Assembly (NCBI GenBank): GCA_001023535.1
Contig: CP011020.1
Coordinates: 4,477,734 to 4,541,733, forward strand
Direction: 5' to 3'
From: Pseudomonas chlororaphis
Lineage (GTDB): Bacteria > Pseudomonadota > Gammaproteobacteria > Pseudomonadales > Pseudomonadaceae
Length of the DNA: 64,000 nucleotides
The notes beneath the pieces were generated by a model. The model was not told where the DNA came from and ran no database searches. It saw only the letters and a list, made by a program, of their open reading frames with translations. Below are positions 16,825 through 25,454 of this stretch, in pieces. Within the stretch, counting starts at the first letter, position 1; each line of letters starts with the position of its first letter. Made by a program: the position numbers and the translations under genes.

Positions 16825-16967
16825 GGCTCTGACCCCTTTGTTTTCTTATTATATGAATCGCGTTTTTCAAACTTCATACGCAAGAAAAATGAGTCTAGCC
16901 AGCTCTCCCCGGGCCGCTAGTTGCATTGGCAGCCAGCTTACTGGCCGAGCGAGTCATCGCGAGTGCA

Positions 16968-17423
16968 TCAAGTACGCAAGGCTTCGATCAAGGCCTGTAG
17001 CCACGGCTCGGCGTCGCTTTCAGGCGTGACGCTCTCGCTGGCGTCCAGGCGCAGCATGGGCAGCACCTCTCGCACGCCCAGTTCGGCGAACAACTCGCTC
17101 ATCTGCTCACCACCAGCGCAGAAGGTGTCCCCGTAGCTGGCATCGCCCAAGCCGATCACACCCCCAGGCAACCCACGAAGGAATGCCGGCAACTGGTCGC
17201 GCAGGGTCGAATACAACGGCATCAGGTTGTCCGGCAACTCCCCCATGCCCGTCGTCGAGGTCACCGCTAGCATCGCCTGCGGAGCGAACGCCTGGATATC
17301 CGCCAGGGTGGCGCGCGGGTTGTGCCACGCCTCGAAACCCGCCGCTTCGAGCAGTTTGGCGGCGTGCCGGGCGACTTCTTCGGCGGTGCCATAGACCGAG
17401 CCGGAAAGGATGGCGACTTTCAT
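16968..17423 (-). CDS. mioC: flavodoxin, MioC-like
   Basis: 151 aa, starting at ATG 17423 (MKVAILSGSVYGTAEEVA). The FMN phosphate loop is SGSVYGTAEE (about 7-16); the second loop is TSTTGMGELPDN (about 54-65) and the third GLGDASYGDTFC. The length and sequence fit stand-alone MioC-type flavodoxins, which carry electrons to cytoplasmic reductases (biotin synthase in E. coli). It is divergent from the LOV photoreceptor gene with about 160 bp between; shared regulation is possible but not shown. Confidence 0.85.
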   Translation of the reverse strand: MKVAILSGSVYGTAEEVARHAAKLLEAAGFEAWHNPRATLADIQAFAPQAMLAVTSTTGMGELPDNLMPLYSTLRDQLPAFLRGLPGGVIGLGDASYGDTFCAGGEQMSELFAELGVREVLPMLRLDASESVTPESDAEPWLQALIEALRT

Positions 17424-17516
17424 CAATCTGATCCTGAACCTGAATAAAAGAGCCGGGGATAGTAACAGCTGCACCCGCCAAGCTGCGAATGGCTCTCAAT
17501 GGGAGCTGATGGCCAG

Positions 17517-17544
17517 TAGACAGCCTGTTGAATTCTTCTAGAAT
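17517..17544 (+). promoter_or_regulatory. candidate promoter of the LOV gene
   Basis: TAGACA (17517-17522) and TAGAAT (17539-17544) are 16 bp apart, ending 39 bp before the LOV start codon. The match to sigma-70 is fair only. Confidence 0.35.
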
Positions 17545-17583
17545 GCTGGCTCTAAACAAGGACGTTTCAACGGGAGCTGCGCC

Positions 17584-18060
17584 ATGATCAACGCTCATTT
17601 GATGCAACTGGTCATCAACGCGACCAACGACGGGATTGTCATCGCCGAAAAAGAAGGTGACGAGGACAATATCCTGATCTATGTGAACCCGGCCTTCGAA
17701 CGCCTGACCGGCTACAGCCGCGAGGAAATCCTCTATCAGGATTGTCGTTTCCTCCAGTCGGGTGATCGCGACCAGCCCGCCCTGAAGCACATTCGCCAGA
17801 CCTTGGAACAAGGCGGTGCCTGCCGTGAGGTGCTGCGTAACTACCGCAAGGACGGCACGCCGTTCTGGAATGAGTTGTCGCTCTCCACGGTCAGAAACGA
17901 AGCCGATGGGCGTACGTACTTCGTCGGCGTGCAAAAGGACGTCACGGCCCAGGTCAAGGCTCAACAGCGCACGGCCCAGTTGGAAAAGGAACTGGCCGAA
18001 GCGCGGGAAACGATTGCCCGGCTCGAAGCGACGAACGGCGCAAACAAAATAGCGAATTAA
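17584..18060 (+). CDS. short LOV blue-light photoreceptor (PpSB-LOV type)
   Basis: 158 aa. A single PAS/LOV domain (about 15-120) is followed by a short coiled-coil tail (AQQRTAQLEKELAEARETI) and has no output domain. The photoactive LOV motif is YQDCRFLQSGDRDQ, with adduct-forming Cys54. Other flavin-binding residues are present: NPAFERLTGY, NYRKDGTPFWNEL and FVGVQKDVT. Its closest known relatives are P. putida PpSB1-LOV and PpSB2-LOV, which bind FMN and dimerise through the terminal helices. It probably signals by protein contact; the MerR/LitR-like regulator 0.7 kb downstream is the obvious partner. Confidence 0.95.
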   Translation: MINAHLMQLVINATNDGIVIAEKEGDEDNILIYVNPAFERLTGYSREEILYQDCRFLQSGDRDQPALKHIRQTLEQGGACREVLRNYRKDGTPFWNELSLSTVRNEADGRTYFVGVQKDVTAQVKAQQRTAQLEKELAEARETIARLEATNGANKIAN

Positions 18061-18114
18061 CGGTCAGTCACTACAATCACCAGTGAAAATGCACATCACC
18101 TCTTCGAGCCCATC

Positions 18115-18720
18115 ATGCCGCGCGATGCCCTCCTGACGCAGGATGAACTGGATTTCATCCGGACCATGCAGCACAACCCGCAACTCAATGAGCGGGATGT
18201 CACGTCGAGCTTGCTGGTAAACGGTGGCTCGCAGATCCGTGACCTGCTGACGCGCCTGGCGGCGAACGAGCAGGTGACGCTACAAGCCAACTTCGAAAAC
18301 CAGCAGATGACGTTCCCCTTGCACCTGGTGGAAGACGAATTCCATGCCATGCACCTGCGCCTGGGCGTGCCGAGCATCTACGAAGACGGCCCGAAGGTAC
18401 GTCCCTGGCGCCTGACCCTCGAAGAGCCCGTGGCACTGGAAAACATCAAGGGCCAGCCGGGCTCGCTCTGGGTGCACGAGGTCTCGTGCAAGGGCGTCCT
18501 GGTGGAAAGCCGCAGTCGTACCAAGCCACTCAAGCAATTCGCCTTGTGGTTCAGCCCCTCGGGCTATGAACGGATTTCATTGCGCGGCACCTTCGAACGG
18601 GAAACCGCCCAGGGCTTGTACGCCTACCATCTGAGCCAGGATGACCAGGACGAGACCGAACGCCTGCGCCAGTACATCCTGCAGCAACATCGCCTGACCC
18701 ATCCGACGATGCATCTCTGA
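18115..18720 (+). CDS. PilZ-like domain protein
   Basis: 201 aa, cytoplasmic, no signal peptide. The N-terminal half is helical (DELDFIRTMQHNP, IRDLLTRLAANEQVTL). The second half is beta-rich with a degenerate PilZ pattern: RPWRL, then HEVSCKGVLVE in place of the D/NxSxxG motif. That would make it a c-di-GMP-binding or PilZ-derived protein, but the arginine motif is poor, so binding is uncertain. It follows the LOV gene by 54 bp on the same strand and probably shares its transcript. Its stop codon abuts the stop of the convergent MerR gene with no bases between (TGATCA). Confidence 0.65.
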   Translation: MPRDALLTQDELDFIRTMQHNPQLNERDVTSSLLVNGGSQIRDLLTRLAANEQVTLQANFENQQMTFPLHLVEDEFHAMHLRLGVPSIYEDGPKVRPWRLTLEEPVALENIKGQPGSLWVHEVSCKGVLVESRSRTKPLKQFALWFSPSGYERISLRGTFERETAQGLYAYHLSQDDQDETERLRQYILQQHRLTHPTMHL

Positions 18721-19680
18721 TCAGGTGTCCAGGTTGCCTGCCAGAAATTGACGCAGGCGCTGGCGCATCACGGTCCCTTCGTTACCCAGGCAGCCGATCG
18801 ACGAACCGGCCAGGGCGTCCTGCGCCAGGTCAGACGCATCGCCGGCCAGCAACAACGGGCAATCCAGGCTCATGGCCAACTTGCCCAGGCGCTTGGGCAA
18901 TTCGGGGGCCGGCGCATGATGGGACACCACCACCAGCGCGAGCGGCTGGATCTTCTGGCACACCAGGGTCAGCTCATCGAAAGGCAAACCGGTCGCCAGC
19001 ACCCTGACCCCCACATCCGCCTTGGACAGGAACAGCGCCGTGACCAGCAGCTCCAGCTCGCGACACTGGCCGGCGATGGCGCAGACCAGCACCCGTCGCG
19101 ACACGCCTTCGCGCTTGAGCAGCAACCGCTGGATGATGCGTGAACGCAGGAAACCGTCGAAGAACACCCATTCGCTGGTTTGCCCGAACACTTGCTGGCG
19201 TTGCAGCAACTGCCGCCAGAGCGGCATCAGGATGTCCTGGAAGACGACGGGCACCGCGTAGGTGGAAAAGATCTGGCCATAGATGCGGTCCAGTTCCACG
19301 TCGTCGAACTGACCCACCGCATCCGCCACCTGCTGCTGCCATTGGGCGTAGTCGGCCCTGACCAGGTCCGAGGGAATCAACGCGCAGACCGACTGCACCG
19401 ACTCGGTCTTCGCCAGGATCTTGCCCACCTTGCTGACCGCCACGCCACGCTCGATCCAGGCCAGGATGCTGCGTACCTTTTCAATGTCGCCCAACGAATA
19501 CAGGCGGTGTCCGCTGTCGGTGCGAGTGGGCTGGATCAGGCCGTAGCGACGCTCCCAGGCGCGCAGCGTCACAGGGTTCACACCGGTCAGGCGCGCGACT
19601 TCACGGATGGGGAACAAGTCTTCGCGCGCCCAGGCCCCTGGCGCCTTGAAGATGAAATTGTCCTCAGTGATTACGCTCAT
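18721..19680 (-). CDS. MerR-family regulator, class II LitR/PplR-like
   Basis: 319 aa. The MerR DNA-binding domain is at about 22-90 (FPIREVARLTGVNPVTLRAW, then ERRYGLIQPTRTDSGHRLYS). It is followed by a helical region and a Rossmann-like C-terminal domain related to cobalamin-binding sensors. The canonical B12 motif DxHxxG is absent (RRVLVCAIAGQCRELELL), so it should not bind adenosylcobalamin. This matches class II LitR proteins such as P. putida PplR1, which take their light signal from a separate short LOV protein. The LOV gene lies 0.7 kb away here. It is convergent with the PilZ-like gene and divergent from folM. Confidence 0.85.
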   Translation of the reverse strand: MSVITEDNFIFKAPGAWAREDLFPIREVARLTGVNPVTLRAWERRYGLIQPTRTDSGHRLYSLGDIEKVRSILAWIERGVAVSKVGKILAKTESVQSVCALIPSDLVRADYAQWQQQVADAVGQFDDVELDRIYGQIFSTYAVPVVFQDILMPLWRQLLQRQQVFGQTSEWVFFDGFLRSRIIQRLLLKREGVSRRVLVCAIAGQCRELELLVTALFLSKADVGVRVLATGLPFDELTLVCQKIQPLALVVVSHHAPAPELPKRLGKLAMSLDCPLLLAGDASDLAQDALAGSSIGCLGNEGTVMRQRLRQFLAGNLDT

Positions 19681-19747
19681 GTTGGCAGACCCATCCGGCT
19701 GGCGAATTGGATCCCAGTCTACTCCTTCCGGCAGATGTCATGACAAG

Positions 19748-19777
19748 AACAAAACGTCGCCGCTGCGCGGTTTTGTT
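19748..19777. promoter_or_regulatory. inverted repeat between merR and folM
   Basis: AACAAAAC (19748-19755) and GTTTTGTT (19770-19777) form a perfect 8-bp dyad with a 14-bp GC-rich spacer. It lies between the divergent merR-like and folM genes, so it could be an operator for the regulator; a hairpin in a transcript is the alternative. Confidence 0.45.
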
Positions 19778-19870
19778 GTTTTGTGCGCGATCTGGAATAT
19801 CACCGGCCCACGTAGGAGACGCCCCCTGTCGCTGTTATAGTTTTTACTCCAGTCGCGAACCGAGCCCCTT

Positions 19871-20581
19871 ATGCCCAGCGCCCCCGCTCCGATCCTGATC
19901 ACCGGCGCCGCCCAACGCGTCGGCCTGCATTGTGCCCGCCGCTGCCTGGAAGACGGCCAGCCGGTGATCGCGACCTATCGCACCGAACGCCCGGGCGTAC
20001 AGGTACTGCGGGACCTTGGAGCCACTGTGCTGTTTGCTGATTTCTCCAGCGAAGCCGGGATCCTGGCCTTTATCGAGCGGCTTCAGCAGCACACTGATCG
20101 CCTGCGGGCCATCGTGCACAACGCGTCGGCCTGGCTGGCCGAAGACCCCGGCAACGAAGCGCAGGCATTCGGCGCCATGTTCGGCGTGCACATGCTGGCG
20201 CCGTACCTGATCAACCTGCACTGCGCCGGCTTGCTGCAGCGTTCGAACCCGGCCGACATCGTGCACATCAGCGATGACGTGACGCGCAAGGGCAGCACCC
20301 GACACATCGCCTACTGCGCCACCAAGGCCGGCCTCGAAAGCCTGACCTTGTCATTCGCGGCAAAATACGCACCGGCCATCAAGGTCAACGGCATCGCCCC
20401 GGCCCTGCTAATGTTCAATCCCGAAGACGACGCGGCCTACCGGGCCAAGGCCCTGGCCAAGTCCGCACTGGGTATCGAGCCCGGCAGCGAGGTGATCTAC
20501 CAGAGCCTGCGCTACCTGCTGGACAACCCTTATGTCACCGGCACGACGCTGTCCGTCAACGGCGGGCGGCACGTCAAGTAG
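19871..20581 (+). CDS. folM: dihydromonapterin reductase
   Basis: 236 aa short-chain dehydrogenase. The NADPH loop TGAAQRVGLHCA (about 11-22) is followed by TYRTERPGV, an Arg-containing segment of the folM type. HISDDVTRKGSTRHIAYCAT carries the Tyr of the YxxxK motif. FolM reduces dihydromonapterin to tetrahydromonapterin, the cofactor of Pseudomonas phenylalanine hydroxylase, and has weak dihydrofolate reductase activity. folX follows 50 bp downstream, so the two steps of monapterin synthesis are encoded together. The GTP cyclohydrolase gene folE, often found between them in Pseudomonas, is absent here. Confidence 0.9.
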   Translation: MPSAPAPILITGAAQRVGLHCARRCLEDGQPVIATYRTERPGVQVLRDLGATVLFADFSSEAGILAFIERLQQHTDRLRAIVHNASAWLAEDPGNEAQAFGAMFGVHMLAPYLINLHCAGLLQRSNPADIVHISDDVTRKGSTRHIAYCATKAGLESLTLSFAAKYAPAIKVNGIAPALLMFNPEDDAAYRAKALAKSALGIEPGSEVIYQSLRYLLDNPYVTGTTLSVNGGRHVK

Positions 20582-20631
20582 CCCGGCGTTGCCTTCATGA
20601 GTTTCTGCAATTGATTCGACGGAGCCCGTAA

Positions 20632-21012
20632 ATGTCACAACTTCAGCCCGCCATGGCACGCATCAAGGTCAAGGACCTGCGCCTGCGCACCTTCATCGGC
20701 ATCAACGAGGACGAGATCCTCAACAAACAGGATGTGTTGATCAACCTGACCATCCTCTACGCCGCCCAGGAGGCGGTGCGCGACAATGACATCGACCACG
20801 CCTTGAACTACCGCACCATCACCAAGGCGGTGATCGCCCACGTGGAGGGCAATCGCTTCGCCCTGCTCGAACGCCTGACCCAGGAGCTTTTGGACCTGAT
20901 CATGGCCAACGAGTCGGTGCTGTACGCCGAAGTCGAGGTCGACAAGCCCCATGCCTTGCGCTTTGCCGAGTCGGTGTCGATCACCCTGGCGGCCAGCCGG
21001 GCGACCCAATAG
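20632..21012 (+). CDS. folX: dihydroneopterin triphosphate 2'-epimerase
   Basis: 126 aa, the size of the FolB/FolX tunnelling-fold family. Visible features are [18 protein letters not shown] near the N-terminus, [15 protein letters not shown], and the acidic ligand region [13 protein letters not shown]. The FolX branch epimerises dihydroneopterin triphosphate to dihydromonapterin triphosphate, feeding FolM encoded just upstream. The alternative, dihydroneopterin aldolase FolB, is less likely given the FolM neighbour. Cytoplasmic. Confidence 0.92.
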   Translation: MSQLQPAMARIKVKDLRLRTFIGINEDEILNKQDVLINLTILYAAQEAVRDNDIDHALNYRTITKAVIAHVEGNRFALLERLTQELLDLIMANESVLYAEVEVDKPHALRFAESVSITLAASRATQ

Positions 21013-21019
21013 CCGCTGC

Positions 21020-21086
21020 CGGCTTCAAGCTGTAAGCTTCAGGCCTGATCCCCAACGTGCAGCTTGAAGCTAGCCCTTGAAGCTGT
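21020..21086. repeat. AAGCTT-rich repeat, solo copy
   Basis: The gap after folX carries CTTCAAGCTGTAAGCTTCA, then GCAGCTTGAAGCTAG and CTTGAAGCTGTC. The 14-mer AGCTGTAAGCTTCA (21028-21041) is identical to 34669-34682 beside the IVP-like gene at 34.7 kb. There is no gene inside this copy. Confidence 0.7.
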
Positions 21087-21101
21087 CTTGCAGAGACCAC
21101 C

Positions 21102-21398
21102 ATGAACGAGCAACAACGCCTCGAACTCGAAGCCGCCGCTTTCCGCCGGCTGGTTGCCCACCTGGACAGCCGCAAGGATGTGCAGAACATCGACCTGATG
21201 AACCTGTCCGGCTTCTGCCGCAACTGCCTGTCCAAGTGGTACAAGGCCGCCGCCGATGAACGCCAGATCGAGGTCAGCCTCGACGAAGCCCGCGAAGTGG
21301 TCTACGGCATGCCGTACGCCGAGTGGAAAGCCCAATACCAGAAAGAAGCCAGCGCCGAACAGCAAGCGGCGTTCGCCAAAGGAAAACCCGATGCCTGA
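21102..21398 (+). CDS. DUF1244 family protein
   Basis: 98 aa. The DUF1244 signature is present: FRRLVAHLDSRKDVQNIDLM, then NLSGFCRNCLSKWYKAA with a Cys pair, and GMPYAEWKAQYQ near the C-terminus. It is a small cytoplasmic helical protein found widely in proteobacteria with no established biochemical role. It overlaps the start of the HopJ gene by 8 bp, so the two are cotranscribed and probably translationally coupled. Confidence 0.9.
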   Translation: MNEQQRLELEAAAFRRLVAHLDSRKDVQNIDLMNLSGFCRNCLSKWYKAAADERQIEVSLDEAREVVYGMPYAEWKAQYQKEASAEQQAAFAKGKPDA

Positions 21399-21729
21399 TC
21401 TCGACACCCTGCGCACCCGTCTCAAAAGCGGTGAACACCTGTTCGCCGACACCCTGGCCTTCATCGCCGCCGGCTATGACTACCAACCCCAGGCTTTCAC
21501 CAATGGTGGCGTGACCAACGCCGCGGGGCAGAACGAAGGTTCCTGCAAGACCCTGGGCCTGGCCTTGCTCGAAGGCTTGAGCGACGAAGAAGCGCTGCTG
21601 GCATTTGGCGAGCATTACCGTTCGGTGCTGGCCACGCCCGAAGGCAGCGATCACGGCAATATCCGTGCGCTGATGGCGCATGGGTTGGCCGGCGTGAAGT
21701 TCGAGGCGCAGCCGCTGCAGCGTCGCTGA
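21391..21729 (+). CDS. HopJ type III effector family protein
   Basis: 112 aa from the ATG at 21391, which overlaps the DUF1244 gene by 8 bp. Typical HopJ-family sequence: FADTLAFIAAGYDYQPQAFT, NGGVTNAAGQNEGSCKTLGL and GEHYRSVLATPEGSDHGNIR. The family was named from a P. syringae protein, but members are widespread in bacteria without type III secretion and linked here to a housekeeping DUF1244 gene. An effector role is therefore unlikely; true function unknown. Confidence 0.88.
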   Translation: MPDLDTLRTRLKSGEHLFADTLAFIAAGYDYQPQAFTNGGVTNAAGQNEGSCKTLGLALLEGLSDEEALLAFGEHYRSVLATPEGSDHGNIRALMAHGLAGVKFEAQPLQRR

Positions 21730-21759
21730 TCCAAAAACCGCCGCCATGTCGAAATCCGC

Positions 21760-21797
21760 TTTCGTGGCGAGGAAGTTTGCTCCCTCGCCACGAAAGG
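21760..21797. repeat. family-2 REP palindrome
   Basis: CTTTCGTGGCGAGG and CCTCGCCACGAAAG form a 14-bp stem just after the HopJ gene. It is the GGCGAGGGAGC repeat family; it may stabilise or end the HopJ transcript although no T-run follows. Confidence 0.85.
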
Positions 21798-21933
21798 TTC
21801 GTCGTCACGCACACAGTGCGCCTGTTCCACATCCCGACTTTTAAGATTGACCCGGCAACTTTATTTCGTTTGCCCACGCCCTTCGCTCACCGCTTGAATA
21901 GCGCACGCCATCTTCCCTTGCGAGCGGTCATTC

Positions 21934-23184
21934 ATGAGCAGCGAAACCATCAGCCAATCGATTTCCATCGTGCACCCCATCAGCCTCAGCCACGGCAGGA
22001 ACGCCGAGGTCTGGGACACCGATGGCAAGCGCTACATCGATTTCGTCGGCGGCATCGGCGTGTTGAACCTCGGCCATTGCCATCCACGCATCGTCGAGGC
22101 GATTCGCACACAGGCGACCCGGCTGACCCACTACGCATTCAACGCTGCACCGCATGTGCCCTACATTGAACTGATGGAACGCCTGAGCGCGTTCATACCG
22201 GTGGACTACCCGATCAGTGGCATGCTCACCAACAGCGGTGCCGAAGCGGCGGAGAACGCCTTGAAGATCGTGCGCGGCGCCACCGGCCGCACCGCTGTCG
22301 TGGCGTTTGACGGCGCGTTCCATGGCCGCACCCTGGCCACGCTCAACCTCAACGGCAAGGTCGCGCCGTACAAACAGAAGGTCGGCGTGCTGCCCGGGCC
22401 GGTCTATCACCTGCCGTATCCGAGCCAGGACAACGGCATCACGTGCGCCGAGGCGCTCAAGGCCATGGAGCGGCTGTTCAGCGTCGAGATCGACGTGAAC
22501 GACGTGGCCTGTTTCATCATCGAACCGGTGCAGGGCGAAGCCGGTTTCCTGGCCTTGGATGTGCCCTTTGCCCAGGCCCTGCGGCAGTTCTGCGATAAGC
22601 AGGGAATCGTGCTGATCGTCGATGAGATCCAGTCCGGCTTCGGTCGCACCGGCCAGCGCTTCGCATTTTCGCGCCTGGGCATCGAGCCGGACCTGATCCT
22701 GCTGGGCAAGAGCATCGCCGGCGGCGTGCCACTGGGCGCGGTGGTGGGACGCAAGGCGTTGCTCGACAACCTGCCCAAGGGTGGGCTGGGCGGAACCTAT
22801 TCAGGCAACCCCATCGCCTGCGCCGCCGCATTGGCAACCCTGGACGAGATGACCGACACCCACCTGCACACCTGGGGCACGCGACAGGAAGCTGCGATTG
22901 TCAGCCGCTACGAAGCCTGGCGTCATCGTAAACTGGCGCCGTACCTGGGCCGCCTGACCGGCGTCGGCGCGATGCGCGGCCTCGAACTGGCCCACGCCGA
23001 CGGCACGCCGGCACCGACACAACTGACCCAGTTGCTGGCCCTGGCACGGGAAGCGGGCCTGCTGTTGATGCCCAGTGGCAAGTCGCGACACATCATCCGC
23101 CTGTTGGCACCGTTGACGACCGAGCCGGCAGTGTTGGAGGAAGGCCTGGATATTCTCGAAGCGTGCCTGGCGAAGTTGTCCTGA
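21934..23184 (+). CDS. amaC: 2-aminoadipate (omega-amino acid) aminotransferase
   Basis: 416 aa class III aminotransferase dependent on pyridoxal phosphate. Features: FVGGIGVLNLGHCHP, NSGAEAAENALKIVRGATGR, AFHGRTLATL, the cofactor Asp in VDEIQSGFGRTG, and the Schiff-base lysine in LLGKSIAGGVPLG. The sequence follows P. putida AmaC (PP_4108), which transaminates 2-aminoadipate in the D-lysine route, more closely than GabT or DavT. Activity on 4-aminobutyrate or 5-aminovalerate is possible. It stands alone here; the other lysine-catabolic genes are not in the window. Confidence 0.8.
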   Translation: MSSETISQSISIVHPISLSHGRNAEVWDTDGKRYIDFVGGIGVLNLGHCHPRIVEAIRTQATRLTHYAFNAAPHVPYIELMERLSAFIPVDYPISGMLTNSGAEAAENALKIVRGATGRTAVVAFDGAFHGRTLATLNLNGKVAPYKQKVGVLPGPVYHLPYPSQDNGITCAEALKAMERLFSVEIDVNDVACFIIEPVQGEAGFLALDVPFAQALRQFCDKQGIVLIVDEIQSGFGRTGQRFAFSRLGIEPDLILLGKSIAGGVPLGAVVGRKALLDNLPKGGLGGTYSGNPIACAAALATLDEMTDTHLHTWGTRQEAAIVSRYEAWRHRKLAPYLGRLTGVGAMRGLELAHADGTPAPTQLTQLLALAREAGLLLMPSGKSRHIIRLLAPLTTEPAVLEEGLDILEACLAKLS

Positions 23185-23209
23185 TACGATCTACAAGCCA
23201 TGGATAACT

Positions 23210-23299
23210 TGTGGGAGCGGGCTTGCTCGCGAATGCGGTGGGTCAGCCAGCATAGGTTTGACTGACATACCGCATTCGCGAGCAAGCCCGCTCCCACAG
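23210..23299. repeat. REP inverted pair
   Basis: GTGGGAGCGGGCTTGCTCGC (23211-23230) and its complement at 23279-23298 face each other across about 50 bp, in the gap between the convergent amaC and trxB genes. Confidence 0.92.
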
Positions 23300-23323
23300 G
23301 GGTTGAGGAATGTCACTCACATG

Positions 23324-23350
23324 AAAAAACCGGCCGAAGCCGGTTTTTTT
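23324..23350 (-). terminator. terminator of trxB (bidirectional)
   Basis: AAAACCGGC (23326-23334) pairs with GCCGGTTTT (23339-23347). On the minus strand the loop is TTCG and a T-run follows, ending trxB. The plus strand also has T after the stem, so it can stop amaC readthrough. Confidence 0.92.
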
Positions 23351-23362
23351 GTGCCCGATGAA

Positions 23363-24634
<1,272 letters not shown>

Positions 24635-25393
24635 ATGCCCGCCCCTGTCCTGTCCGGCCCGCAATACCTGCAAGAAGGCCTCAAGCTGGTCTTGAGCCCG
24701 GGCCTGCGCCTGTTCGTCCTGTTGCCGTTGGCCATCAACCTGGTGCTGTTCGTCGGGCTGATCTACCTGGCCGGCCACCAGTTCAGCCTGTGGGTCGACA
24801 CCCTGATGCCCTCGCTGCCGGAGTGGCTGGGCTTCCTCAGCTACATTCTCTGGCCGTTGTTCGTGGTACTGGTGGTGCTGATGGTGTTCTTCACCTTCAC
24901 CCTGCTCGCCAACATCATCGCCGCGCCGTTCAACGGTTTTCTCGCGGAAAAGGTCGAGGTGGTCATCCGTGGCACCGATGACTTCCCGGCATTAAGCTGG
25001 GGTGAGCTGATCGCAATGGTTCCTCGCACCTTCGCCCGGGAGGCGCGCAAGCTCGGCTATTTCCTGCCCCGCGCCCTGGGGCTGTTCGTGCTGTCGTTCA
25101 TTCCGGTGGTCAACCTGGTAGCCGCCCCGCTGTGGCTGCTGTTCGGGGTGTGGATGATGGCGATCCAGTACATCGACTACCCGGCGGACAACCACAAGCT
25201 GGGCTGGAACGAAATGCTCGCCTGGCTGCGGCAGAAGCGCTGGCAGAGCCTCGGCTTTGGCGGCAGCGTGTACCTGGCGCTGCTGATCCCCGTGGTCAAC
25301 ATCCTGATGATGCCGGCGGCCGTGGCCGGGGCGACCTTGTTCTGGGTGCGCGAGCAAGGGGCCGAAACCGCGTTGGCGCGGCAGGTCCCTTAA
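24635..25393 (+). CDS. cysZ: sulfate transporter CysZ
   Basis: 252 aa inner-membrane protein. Hydrophobic segments cover [60 protein letters not shown] and [16 protein letters not shown]. The family landmarks [17 protein letters not shown] and [14 protein letters not shown] are present. CysZ imports sulfate for cysteine synthesis; the assimilation genes cysD and cysNC lie 8-10 kb away in this window. GGAGCTCCTC precedes the ATG. It diverges from trxB. Confidence 0.93.
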   Translation: MPAPVLSGPQYLQEGLKLVLSPGLRLFVLLPLAINLVLFVGLIYLAGHQFSLWVDTLMPSLPEWLGFLSYILWPLFVVLVVLMVFFTFTLLANIIAAPFNGFLAEKVEVVIRGTDDFPALSWGELIAMVPRTFAREARKLGYFLPRALGLFVLSFIPVVNLVAAPLWLLFGVWMMAIQYIDYPADNHKLGWNEMLAWLRQKRWQSLGFGGSVYLALLIPVVNILMMPAAVAGATLFWVREQGAETALARQVP

Positions 25394-25454
25394 GGTCACA
25401 AATCCATCATCCTGACGTCACAATGACGACATGGCCCCGGTCGACACTGGGGTC

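Noticed and set aside
18721..19680. B12-binding light sensor (class I LitR/CarH) identity for the MerR protein
   Set aside because: The DxHxxG cobalamin-binding motif is absent in the C-terminal domain, so direct B12 light sensing is unlikely.
21391..21729. Functional type III effector
   Set aside because: No secretion or chaperone genes nearby, and the gene is coupled to a housekeeping DUF1244 gene; the name reflects family history only.
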